Both the position numbers and the translations under genes were made by a program. The notes beneath the pieces were generated by a model. That model was given only the letters and a program-made list of their open reading frames with translations. It searched no databases and was not told where the DNA came from. Shown piece after piece: positions 1-11,500 of a stretch of 64,000 nucleotides of DNA. Source of the DNA: Brachycybe producta (taxonomy: Eukaryota; Arthropoda; Diplopoda; Playtdesmida; Andrognathidae). Numbering within the stretch: position 1 is the first letter of the stretch; each line of letters starts with the position of its first letter. The DNA is taken from assembly GCA_036925085.1 (NCBI GenBank), contig JAUPFP010000058.1, forward strand, positions 434,001-498,000, in the 5' to 3' direction.

Positions 1-222
1 GAGATATGACACGGCCGAATTTGGGTCTGAAACAACGAAAAACAAACTGTAATGTTTCATAATGGCAGAAATTTCAGATTTCTGCAGTTTCTCTGCATAT
101 TTCCACAGGTAAGTGCATTTTGTTTTGCAGTTTCCTCTAAAAGATTTATGCAGTTTTTCAGAAGATTTCTTTCATTTCTGCGTTTTAGAAAAAAATCCCT
201 TTTGGAAAACAACGAATCTAAC
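1..222 (-). other. PDCL intron (partial)
   Basis: This is the sequence left of the third PDCL exon. Minus-strand reading continues open for a while past the chosen donor but loses similarity to the family, so I take it as intron. No thioredoxin-domain exon is visible here. Confidence 0.5.
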
Positions 223-808
223 AAGTGCTGAGATGAAATGATCATTTCTTCCATTCGTTTTTGAACGTATTCCTTTAAAAAGTCATCGTCGAGAATTCCT
301 TCTATTTCCTTATTCAGTTCCTCTTCTTTGTCTCGCTCTTCGTCCAACTATGAAAGAAAACATGAGGAATTTACTACTATTTTTGTGAACAAAAAAGTTC
401 TTATACGTTTGATCTGCATGTGAGTGACAGTTTCTTGATTAGTTCTCTCTTTTCAGCTTCATTCTGTTCTCTTTTTTCAGTTTGAAGCTGTTTGTACCGT
501 TGCCAGTCCTTAAGAACACCTTTTGGTCCAGTCTAAAAATGTGAAATCGAAATATAAAGTGAGCTAGAAATACATTTCTTGACGTTTAAAACGCTTTTAT
601 TTTGTACATTGACGGAATACCCATCCCAATCTCTTGGTTCTGAAGTACAATCTCTGATTGTAGATGTCTCTTTTGTCAGTGTTCCAGGTTCCCTTCTGGA
701 GCTCTCTACGGTGCCTTCCGCTTGCTCTTTCTCTTGTTCATCTTCATCACTGCTATCGCAGTAGTAATGTTTTTTTTCGCCAAGAATTTTGTCTTCTAAC
801 GTTGTCAT
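223..808 (-). CDS. PDCL: Phosducin-like protein, N-terminal exons (partial)
   Basis: Phosducin-like proteins are cytosolic co-chaperones that work with the CCT chaperonin in G-beta-gamma assembly. Three exons are readable on the minus strand: 808-608, 532-407 and 347 to about 223. The start reads MTTLEDKILGEKKHYYC, almost the family's invariant N-terminus, followed by an acidic Ser/Asp/Glu stretch like the CK2-phosphorylated segment of vertebrate PDCL. Exon 2 encodes TGPKGVLKDWQRYKQLQTEK, then KRELIKKLSLTCRSN. Exon 3 encodes LDEE and later DDDFLKEYVQKRMEEM, the helical G-beta-gamma-binding end of the N-terminal domain. Junctions keep frame (phase 0) with GT-AG boundaries. The thioredoxin-fold domain must lie beyond the left edge. 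The end of exon 3 is the least certain boundary; I used the GTTAGA donor at 222-221. It is divergent from NUAK. Confidence 0.9.
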
Positions 809-2587
809 CTTTTATGTCTCCTAGTGTCAAATGTGAACGTCTTTTATGTCAAGTGTTTTTCTCTCATCGATTTTCCGCTGCAAAACAGCTTCTGTTTACA
901 ATTTTTAAAGGCTATTCTGTCTAAACAGATACAGAGTAAGATAACCTTCACTTATTTTGATAAATACTTTGTTATTTATGCTAATATTGATAATAATTTT
1001 GGCAATTTCTGTCAAATATCTCTTATCAAAATTTGTCAAATAAATGATAAATCCTTAGCTAGTCGCCGCCGTTAGTGAATAAATTTGTTAGCCATTCAAT
1101 GCGCGTACATGTACTTTTAGAACAAAATTACAACTTATTTTTCTTTATAATATGTGTTCATGTTATGTAAACAAATAATTTGATTCGTGTCTTTAACTGT
1201 TATTTAGAAAAAAAAGTGCGAAAAAATTATGACATTATTAATTTATCATCGAAATTCTACTTAAGCCGCTAAAAATAAATGAAATGGAATACAATGTCTA
1301 ATTGTTGAAATCAAATGATGAACCAAAATGGCGTTATTTTACTGAGAAACGTTTGAGGACATGACGCCATATTAGGTTTATTTTTATCATAGAATACATT
1401 ACCATGTAGAGCTAGATTTTGTGATTCAAAACTTTAACATGAGAAGGATACCTTATGTCATTATTTATATACCTCTTTTTTATTTTTTTTATACTATTGC
1501 GATTAAGGCAAAGGGAACGACATACAATGAAGTCATGTACAAGATTCACTAAGATTCATCGAGATTAACAGCCCGAGCGTATGTATGACAAGACGTTTTA
1601 CTTCTTAACCGTGTTTTGCTGTGTACTTAGAATATAAATGAAGTACAGAAATCTAGTTAAAACGCGGATAAAATGTAAAATGGCTTACAATACCGTACGA
1701 GATTTACCTTTCCCTAATGGATTGAAGTTCACTTATTGATTCCTAGATGGCGTAATGTGTATCAAACACGTGTTTATTTTTGTCTCTAACTTCCGGCGCA
1801 GAAGCAGATGTTTGTTATGATGTCATTTCATCTTTAAAAATCGCGTAGGTTTTTTAATAGATTCTTGTCTACTTAGATGTATGTCGTCTATATTTAGATT
1901 CACGTTTCTCTTCTTATTTCGCTCTCTCTCTCTCTCTCTCTCTCTTACTCTCGATCTCTCTTTCTTTCGTTCATCTCTGTCTTCATCAAAGTTCACGAGA
2001 TTCGAACGAGAATTGAGATTTCGTTTTAATTTTTAATGATAAAGTTAATAACTTTATCATGAATTTTAACTGTTGACACTTTTAATAATGGAATTACTTA
2101 ATTAATACGTATTGATTTTATTTCATTTAATCTGTTTTAATTGTATTTTTTTTCAATAGATTGATAGAGTGAAAAAAAAAGTGAGAAAGTTTTTTTTTGG
2201 ACGCCATTTTGGATGCTTCTCCATTGACTCAGACTGAAAAAAACTTTTTTAAAAAGTTTTTAAAACAAAAGTTTTCTTACATTTTAATTAATGTTCTATA
2301 GAAACAAAAAAGTGTTTTTATTCATTTATTTGTGTTCTTAGTTTTATTCGGTTTAATCGGTAAAGATTTTAGTTTTTTTTTTTTTTTTAAAAAAAAATGT
2401 GGATTTTACAAGAAAAGAAAAGTTTTCGAGTAAAAACTTAAAACTTTATTTTAAGAAAGATGATTTCAGAGCAGCAATCGCGGTGATGACGTCATAATTA
2501 GAGAATTGGTTTTCTTTTTTTTTATATATAAATTTGCTCATTTTGTGTTGATCATCATCATCATCATCATCATCATCATTAACGAAA
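809..2587. promoter_or_regulatory. Divergent intergenic region PDCL / NUAK
   Basis: This 1.8 kb between two divergent start codons presumably holds both promoters. It contains a (TC)n microsatellite at about 1919-1945, T- and A-runs, a perfect CRE (TGACGTCA) at 2487-2494 about 95 bp upstream of the NUAK start, and a (TCA)n tract at about 2547-2579. An in-frame TGA sits just before that tract, which supports the ATG at 2588 as the NUAK start. Short ORFs at 579-1075 are antisense or beside PDCL and have no recognisable content. Confidence 0.6.
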
Positions 2588-5500
2588 ATGGTTTTAGCTA
2601 ACGGTGAAATCAACATCATAGCTGATATGGAAGGAACGACTGGAGTGAAATTACACAACAATCGACAGAAATTAAGGGCCAGGTTTGATATTATTAAGAA
2701 ACTCGGACAAGGAACTTATGGAAAAGTTCAGTTGGCCATCAATAAGGACACAGGAGAAGAAGTATATAAAATATATTTTATAAATAATATTTAAAAAAAA
2801 AACACGTTTAATTTTTTTATTCAAAACTGATCCAACTTTTTAGCTTCTTTTTAGTAATTTTATTGAATCACTACTCCCCCTCTCTCTCTCTCTCTCTCTC
2901 TCTACATTATGGTATTCCGCTGTGAAATAATAACCTTATTGAACCATTTATTGTTATTCACAGACTTGTTTTTATATTTTTGATAAAAAGAAACTGCTTA
3001 TATTCAGAAAAATTTTGCTATTTGGATTACTGCTAGCCTCACAACACAGTCGTTTTGCCTTTTTACGAACCACGTTGGAAATGAAATTTAATTATTAACA
3101 GCCGAGTACGTTAATTTTTGAGCCGATTTTAAGCTTTAATTCTGCATTGGCGAAAAAAAAAATGTACAATTATATATATATAATATCCCAGGTCTGTGTA
3201 TGTGTTTGTGTGTGTGTGTGTGTGGAGTAACAAAAACCATTGAAGCACGTCGGAATTTATATAAATTTGAATAAATGAACCGTTTTTTTTTTCTCAAGGT
3301 CAACTATATGTTGAACTCTTCCTTTGGAAAGTGTAGAAGGGGGGGAAGAGAGAGAGAGAAAAGTGAGAGGGGTGAGGGGAAAAGGTTGGAAAGTGTAGAA
3401 GGGGGAGAGAGAGAGAAAAGTGGGCGGGGGTGACTGAAATTGAAATGAAAAGAGTAAAAAAAAAGGATAAAACGACGCGCATGCGCACAATTGCCTGTGA
3501 ATTTTGCTCCCGTCATTTATGACGGGTTACCCCACTAGTTTGATATAATGGTCGATTAAAGTTTGAAATCACTGATTGACTTATTAAAAGTTAAGATGGT
3601 TTTATGAACATCTGATTTTCAAACACTTGATTATTCTGTTTTTCAGAAAAAAAACAAAATTAAAAGAAAACTAGAAAGTGTTTTAGAAACTAGAAGGGTC
3701 GCTCACTCACTTCATGTGGTATAATAAATGATCTATCTTTCAAAATATACTTTTTACAGTCTACTTAAAGTTGGGTCAGTTTTAAACTGACGTAAAAAGT
3801 TTATTTTAAAATATGCTTTAAATGAGCTATCCTTCCAGTTTCTAAAACACTCTTCAAATTTCTCTTCTGTTTTATGAACAGCTGATTTTCAAACTCTTGA
3901 TTATTCTGTTTTTCAGAAGAAAAAAAAACAAAATTAAGAGAAAACTAGAAAGTGTTTTTGAAACTAGAAGTTGTAACTTAAATCACTTAAAGATATTTTT
4001 ATGTGGAATATCTTTCAAAATAAACTTTTTATAGACAAAAATTAAAAAAGTATGAGCGGTTTAAAGATGGGTTACTTTCAAATAAAAAGTTTATTTTAAA
4101 AGATATCAACATGAAAATACATTTTCCTTAACCAATATTATTGTGATGGTATAATAGTGGCCTGAAGTTTAATCGACGATTAAACTCACAGTTAAATGTT
4201 GTCTCTGCGATATGAAGTGACAATCTCATTATAATCGACTGTTAAAAGTTAAATGAAGATAAAAACGATTGCAATTTATTTCTCAATTTTTTATGAAATT
4301 AAAGTAGATTCATTGGTTGAAATTTAAATTTTTTTAGATTAAAATTAATGTAACTGTGATTAATTGGTTAATCGGCTTTTAAACGTTAGCCGGAATTTAA
4401 TTAAAATTACTTTAATGATCTATAATTAATCAGGCACGTACTGGCTCGAAAGACAAGGACCGGGTAAAATGAATCCAATGTCGGTCCCTGTTAGCCAAAC
4501 ATTCACTTTTGTATTTTAGAAATTAATCGAATAAATTAACCTGTTAATGAAAATTATAATTGATTGATTGGCAAATCAATGGTAAGTATGTCTTAAATGT
4601 TAACAGAATTCGACTGTCAGAAAGAATTTCAGGGGCGTTTACATTTTAAATTTAAAACCAGCTTAATATGGATGTAGATTTATTTACATTATAATATCTA
4701 GTACACACAGCTGATAATTTAAATGCATTTAAATAATAAACGTGTTCTACAGAGCCCTGTAAAGGACAAACAAACAATATGTCGAATTCAATTTATTCAG
4801 TTAATAATCTGAAAATATTGAGTAAATACTTAAATAATAATATATAAACTATTGATTTAGTATTTCAATTTTAAAATATTAATAATTAAAGTCAATTTTT
4901 ATTTGGTGTTCATGTCCTTAACTGGATTCCGTATAATTCACCTAAACACATTTAATTTGAATTCATTTAGCCCATCTGTGAGTACAAGGTGTAATACCTA
5001 GTACACACCGGATAATTTAAATGCATTTAAATGCAATAAACGTGTTCTACAGACCCCTGTGAAGGACAAACAAACAATATGTCGAATTCAATTTATTCAG
5101 TTAATAATCTCAAAATATTGAGTTAATACTTAAATTTATAAACTATTGACATTAAAATATTGATTTAGTATTTCAATTTAAAATATTAATAATTAAAGTC
5201 AATTTTTATTTGGTGTTCATGTCCTTAACTGGATTCCGTATCATTCACCTAAACACATTTAATTTGAATTCATTTAACTCATGTGTGAGTACAAGGTATA
5301 AGAAAGCCAAAATTCATGAAGGTAACTTAGTACTTGAACTTCAACTTGAACTCTTTACGCAGAGGTATATCAACATGAAGAAAAAAAATTCTTGAATTTG
5401 GACCTAAGTAAAAACTAAACGTGTACTTTTAGAAGAAGAAAAAACAACTAAATATATTTATTCACGATATTTCAAAATACACATTTTATAACAATTTGAA

Positions 5501-8500
5501 ATTTAATATTTTTTTTTTTGCAAAACATTAATTTCAAAAAAGTAAAAAAATTAGTTAAATTTTCAAATCGTAATAAAAAGTGAAAAATTACGAAAATAGT
5601 TTTAACAAATTCAATTACTATTCTAGTTTATAACACACTTTGAATTAGAGACCTACACTGAGTAAAAATTTGAAGCCCAGCCCACGAGACTTTATGCTGG
5701 GCCCAGCCCACCAGGCTCACGAAGCCCATAAAACCCACAAGGCCCACGAAGCCCACCAGGCCCATGGGCCTTTAACATAAATATGCCATCCCATGGGCTT
5801 TGTGTAGGTCTCTAATTTCCACACTAAATGGTTCGCATGCTTACCAAGAAAAGAAACTGCTCCATTAACGGCTTTAATATGTTTATTTTATTGATTGGTC
5901 AGTGAGGAGGAATATGTTACACTTTTATTAATGCGTGAAATAATGTGTGGTTCAGTTCTATACATTTGTAAAGAACCCCATGAGAGAAATGATGAAACGC
6001 CTTCCAAACCCGTGAAGCCCACGAAGCCCATGGGCCTTTAACATAAAAATGCTGGCCCAGGCCCAGCCCAGCCCATTGGCTTTATGTGGGTCTCTACTTT
6101 GAATCTTTTTACAGTCAGTTAGTTGTTTAATGTAACTGTTTATTTTCATATCAGAAAAAAAATTGAAAATGTAATAGAAACTAGAATTGTAAATAACGCA
6201 TTTTTTAGAATTAATTTGAAAATAAACATTTTATGATAATTTTCAATCTTATTTTTATTTTTCACTACAAGTTGGGCCAAAAATCTCAAAATTTGAACAA
6301 AAAAATGTCTCCTAATGCTTGTTTTTTTTTTTTCTTCAAGGGAATCTAATGAAACAGGTTTTTTTAAAAAAAAATTATGTTTTGAAGGTTCAAGTTTTAA
6401 GTTCAAGTACCAAGTTTTTTTTTCTCTTGAATTTATGGCTAAAAGGATAAAGAATAGATGTATGTGTATTGTTTTTACAGATGTAGGGATACATTAGGAA
6501 GGAGGCTGGACTGGGATGATGATCCGATCTGAATTAAGATCAGATCGAAATGAATGGACTCGGGGGACTCACTCCTCTTTTTTTCATCCCTTATCCCATC
6601 ATCCCCTTATCCCTAATTTTCCCTTTTCAGATCCTCCTTGTTTCCATCCCTTCTTTGAAGATGTAAAAATAGATCTAGAAAAAGTAGACCTAAAAAAAGT
6701 TTTAAAAAAATTGCTGAAACGTATTTTGCAAATTTGTTTAGAATTTCAAATGAAATAAAACTTTAAACGATGAGAAAATGAGAAAAACTCAAAAAAGTGG
6801 AACATGTTTTATTTTGTTTTTGCAGTTTCGAATGAAATTAAAAATAATTATTAGATTAATTTATTGTTTTATATGAATTGTGTTGTTTTTTCATTTTTTT
6901 AAAAAAAATAAGGTTGCAATTAAGACGATCAAGAAGTCGAAGATCGAAACTGAACAGGATTTGATCCGAATTCAAAGAGAGATTCAGATTATGTCATCAG
7001 TTCAACATCCACACATTATCCACATTTATGAGGGTATTTCATTTAATTATACTTAATCTTCATCAACTTAATTACTGTGTTTTTGTTTTGTTTTTAACAC
7101 TTCCGATTGATCTATTTTTTTTTTTAAAAAGTGTTTGAAAATCGTGAAAAGATCGTTCTTGTGATGGAATATGCTAGCGGTGGAGAATTGTACGACTTTC
7201 TTAGTTTCAAAAAGGTCCTCGAGGAACCGGAAGCGAGGAGGGTCTTCAGACAAGTTGCCTCAGCAGTCTTCTATTGTCACCAAGTAATATATCAATCAGT
7301 TTAAAGTCGTATTCTAAACAGTGTCTTAAATTAAAACAAAAAAATATCACTTAAGTTTAAACTTTTGTGTGACTTATTGCTGTATTTAAACAATTCATTG
7401 ACATTATCTAGAAAAAAGGAACCGAAAACTGGTTACATGTGATGAAAAACAAAGCTATAACTAAAAGAAAAAGAAAAACTAATTTAGACAAAATTGGGTT
7501 TTCTTTTATTTGTTCTACAGAACATGATATGTCACCGCGATCTCAAACTTGAGAACATTTTACTTGACGAGAGAGGCAGTGCTAAAATTGCCGACTTTGG
7601 TCTTTCGAACGTGTTCGACGAAAGACACTTTCTGAGCACGTTCTGTGGAAGTCCGCTTTACGCATCACCAGAAATAGTTCGAGGAACTCCTTATTACGGA
7701 CCGGAAGTAGACTGCTGGAGCCTCGGAGTTCTGCTTTACACTCTTGTCTATGGAGCGATGCCTTTCGACGGAAGTAATTTCAAGAAGTTAGTTCGGCAGA
7801 TCTCCGAGGGAGATTATTACGAGCCAAACGTACCGTCTGGTAACGGAACTAAATTGTCAATTCGAAAGTTGACTTTTGCAATGAGAGACCTTTTATTTAT
7901 TATTTTTTTTTACAGAGGCTTCGAGTTTGATTCGTCGTATGTTGACGGTGGATCCTGCAAAGAGAGCCAACATTGATGACATCTGTTGCGATATTTGGGT
8001 TGATCTTGGTGAAGACGTTCCTTTGTTCGACATTGCTAAAGACATGTGTAAACAGATGCCGGTTAGACTCGATTATTTGTTGGCTCTGACTGCAACGGCG
8101 CCACATCCGCCGGCAGATCTGCCGTTACCACCAGAGTCCGCCGAGACTCGAGACGTTGAAAGAAACGCCGAAGGAGGAGGAGGAGGAGGTGAGAACGGTG
8201 AACGATGGGAACGTACGGCAGAAGAAGGAATGGATATGGAAATGGCCGAAGGAGAAACGGCTCATAGGAAACATAAATTAGAGCCCTCATCGTCATCGTT
8301 GATCGACAGCAATGCAAAGTTATCGTCACGAAAGAAAAAGAAACCACATTCTAACGAAGAAGGCGATGACGAAGACGGAGACGGAGCTGGCGAGAAGGTC
8401 GAAGTTCAGAACGAAATTTCGAAGGAAGAACTCGATAAAAAATCGGAAGATACCGAACTGAACGAGATTAAACAGACAGAAGAAGAAACAGAAGGAGAGG

Positions 8501-11500
8501 AACAACAGCAAGAAGAGGGGGCGACATCGAATGAGTCGACGGTGGCCGTGTCTAAAACTGAACCAACCGAAGAAACGGATTTGGAGAAAAATTCCACTAC
8601 TAAAGTAGAACCAAATGGTTCTGCTGTAAAACGAAAACCATTTGCGGTTAAAAAAGCTGTCACATCTTCGGCCGTGTCAAAGTTAAAAGCTAGCACTGGA
8701 TTGGAAAGTAATAGTAAAACTGGAATACCATCTTCAGAAAATGGATCGAGCAGAGTTCCGAAATTGAAGAAGAGTCTCAGTATTGGAAAGGAAGGAAACG
8801 GTAGCTCGAACCAAAGTTCGCCAGTCGGATCTCCAGATAAGAGGAAAACGTCGCTGACGTCTTCTCGCATCACCGACACCAAGAAGGCTTTCGAAGCAAA
8901 AGCGTCGGCAGAGAAAAAATCGTTAAACATTGCAGGAGCGAAGGTGTCTTCTGTGAGAAAAACCTTCGAGTCGCCGCCGACAACTCCGGAAGGTTCTAAG
9001 ACGACCAAATCGCCACTTTCTCGAAAGAACTCGAATTCTCTCGAGGAAGAAGATCGCGAAAATGTTCCTACAGCTGAAGGAAAAAAGCCTCTCGTTAGAC
9101 AATGTTCAAGAAAAGGAGTAACGAGGACAACATCTCCAATAAAAACTATGAGAACTCCACTCGGTAGCGGCCAACATCATAACGGATGTGTGCCGCACGA
9201 AGCTAAAATGGCAGCTGCGTTAGCCGAACAAAATGCAAAGAAATCCTCTTCTACATCACCTCCGAAGTCGGTTCAACGCAAATCGCCTCCAACGATTGGA
9301 ACGCCATCTTCAGAATTAAGTGCGGCTCGAAAGAACAGTCTCTCAAAAACACCGAGTTTAACGAAGGCGACATCCGGATCGGTTCCAAGACGAAGTTCAG
9401 CAATCGCTACCACAGGTAGAACGACGACCACACGTCCGAGAAGTCCAGTGAAAACTATGAGACCTCCGACATCGGTTCAAAAACCAAAGAACGTCGTAGA
9501 AGTTACGCCAACCGATGGAGATGCAGAAACAATGTCAAAGTCGGTGGAAACTTCTTCGAATCTTCCAAAAGTGGAGCTTGAAGACGTTGAGGCAACCGAA
9601 ATTACGCTGTCTGTCAATGATACTGAGGAGAAAGAGAAAGATACGATAGCCAAAGATGATCCTTCTGGACGCGCTGTCGTTGAAAAGAGAGGAAGCATTG
9701 AAATTGCACCTTTATCTCCGTCGTCGTCATTGGCATGTCGAAGGAAACAGATGGAAGATATCGACGCTGAAGACACTTGCAGTCCACAGATCAGATTTAT
9801 TCCTAGAGACCAAGGACAGTTCACATTACTGGGAGTTAAATCCGAAGTGGTGTTTGATGTTGGTGACGATGTGTCACAACATGAAGATGCGATCACGTAC
9901 GAACCCGTGGAACCTCCTGTGGCTGCCAATTCAAAAGTAGAATCGACGAAGAAAAAAGACGTCAAAGACGAAGATTCGAACAAGATCATACGTTACGTTG
10001 CTACAGTTCGACGCCACGGTTCCGAAGACAACGATCCGGTGGCTAAAGGCCCCGAAAGAGTCACTTTGCTCAATATAAGACGTTCCGAAACCGGAATGAC
10101 TGTCGGACCTGAATCTCCTGACTCTGGAGTGGATCCTTCCGGTGAGAATAAATCATCGACACCACAAGTATGGAATTCTCAAATTTCGAAAACGAAAGAA
10201 ATTTCAAAGACATCTGATGGAATAATTGAAGAAAAGAAGAGCGAAGTTGAGGAACAGACGAGTGTAAATACGGAACAACGTGGATATAACGTTTATCGTT
10301 CAAAATATAGAAGTGTACAGAAGTATCGTAGCGTAGTCGAGAAACGTGATGGAGACGACGGTAACGTCGGGTGTGCCTCATTTTCCGAAGAACCCTCGAT
10401 GCTCGATCGTAGCGACAGTTTCAGTTCGACGGGATCTAATGACGATTTAGAAGATGTCTTTGAGAACTTGACTAGCGAATCTCTGTTTAGTTCTCTTCTA
10501 TCTCGAACTCGACATCTGATGGATCGTTTGACCGATGGAGACACTTATGCATCTCGATGGTTTCAGTCTGGTCTCATCGGAAGACGGCCTTTGGGTTTAC
10601 CGTCGTCGCCTACGACATTCTTCGATACTCCAAATGTATCTTTTGTACGAAATCCAATAAACACCAACTGGAGAAATTACGGAGTGTCGTCTCGAGATTA
10701 TCATAATCCATCGGAAGTAAACTATGTTGTCGAAGGTGGAGGAACTGGAAATCGAGTACGAAGATGGAGATACTCTCGATCGTCCGCACGAAGTGGCGAC
10801 GAAGAAGAAGATCCGGCGTTTATGAGTGACAGCACCGGAAGTACCTCTAGATTACGAAGTGGAAACCTTCAACTTCGTGCTAGAGCTTCGTTTAATGCAC
10901 ACACCGAAAGCGGTGGTTACAACAATGGATTCGGATCTGCTCCGTTCGTTTCCGCTCGAAATTCTTTTTCGAGTGGTAGTGGTAGTGGTAGTGGACCCAC
11001 GTTACGCCAGTCTCGTTACGACACATTTAGAGGTCACGATGTCGATTTCCCAACAACTAGACGTGAAGAGGCTCGTTCAGATATCATCTCGGCATTACTT
11101 CATCATAGAAACCGTTCTTTAGATGGTCGTCGTCCTCATAGTTTTTACGACGAGAGCGACGAACCGTGGAGTTCTCAAAGTAGAAATCAATCTGGTGGAC
11201 ACGAAGAAGACAAATCTTCATCTTTATACGGAAACATTCGACGTCCTCAACAACGAGATCAACGTTATACGAAATCTGTATCGAAGGAACTCGACGAGAA
11301 GAGTGACGACGCGACCGGTGGTGGACTACGAAGACCACGTAGTGTCCTTGTACTTTCTGATCCGAATCAAGAAGATTCCGTGTCGGTCAGTCGAGATTAT
11401 TCGAAATCTGTAAGCAAAACAGGAAATACAAAAAAAGAGGAGGAGGAAGAGTTCGAAAGAGAACACAGAGTGATCGAAGATGAAGCTGGTCGTAGTGTGA

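Larger units (their letters stand above)
2762..6912 (+). other. NUAK intron 1, filled with repeats
   Basis: A 4.15 kb intron without a recognisable coding exon. It contains CT, TA and GT microsatellites (2879-2902, 3170-3183, 3202-3222), a purine-rich duplicated tract (3322-3425), two foldback-family copies (3591-4130), a ~300-bp tandem duplication (4696-5298) and an hAT-like element (5646-6096). The other small ORFs here (for example 6315-6758) show no family resemblance. Confidence 0.8.

Noticed and set aside
6315-6758. Small ORFs in NUAK intron 1, including a His/Pro-rich 80-aa frame
   Set aside because: No splice connection in frame to NUAK and no recognisable motif.
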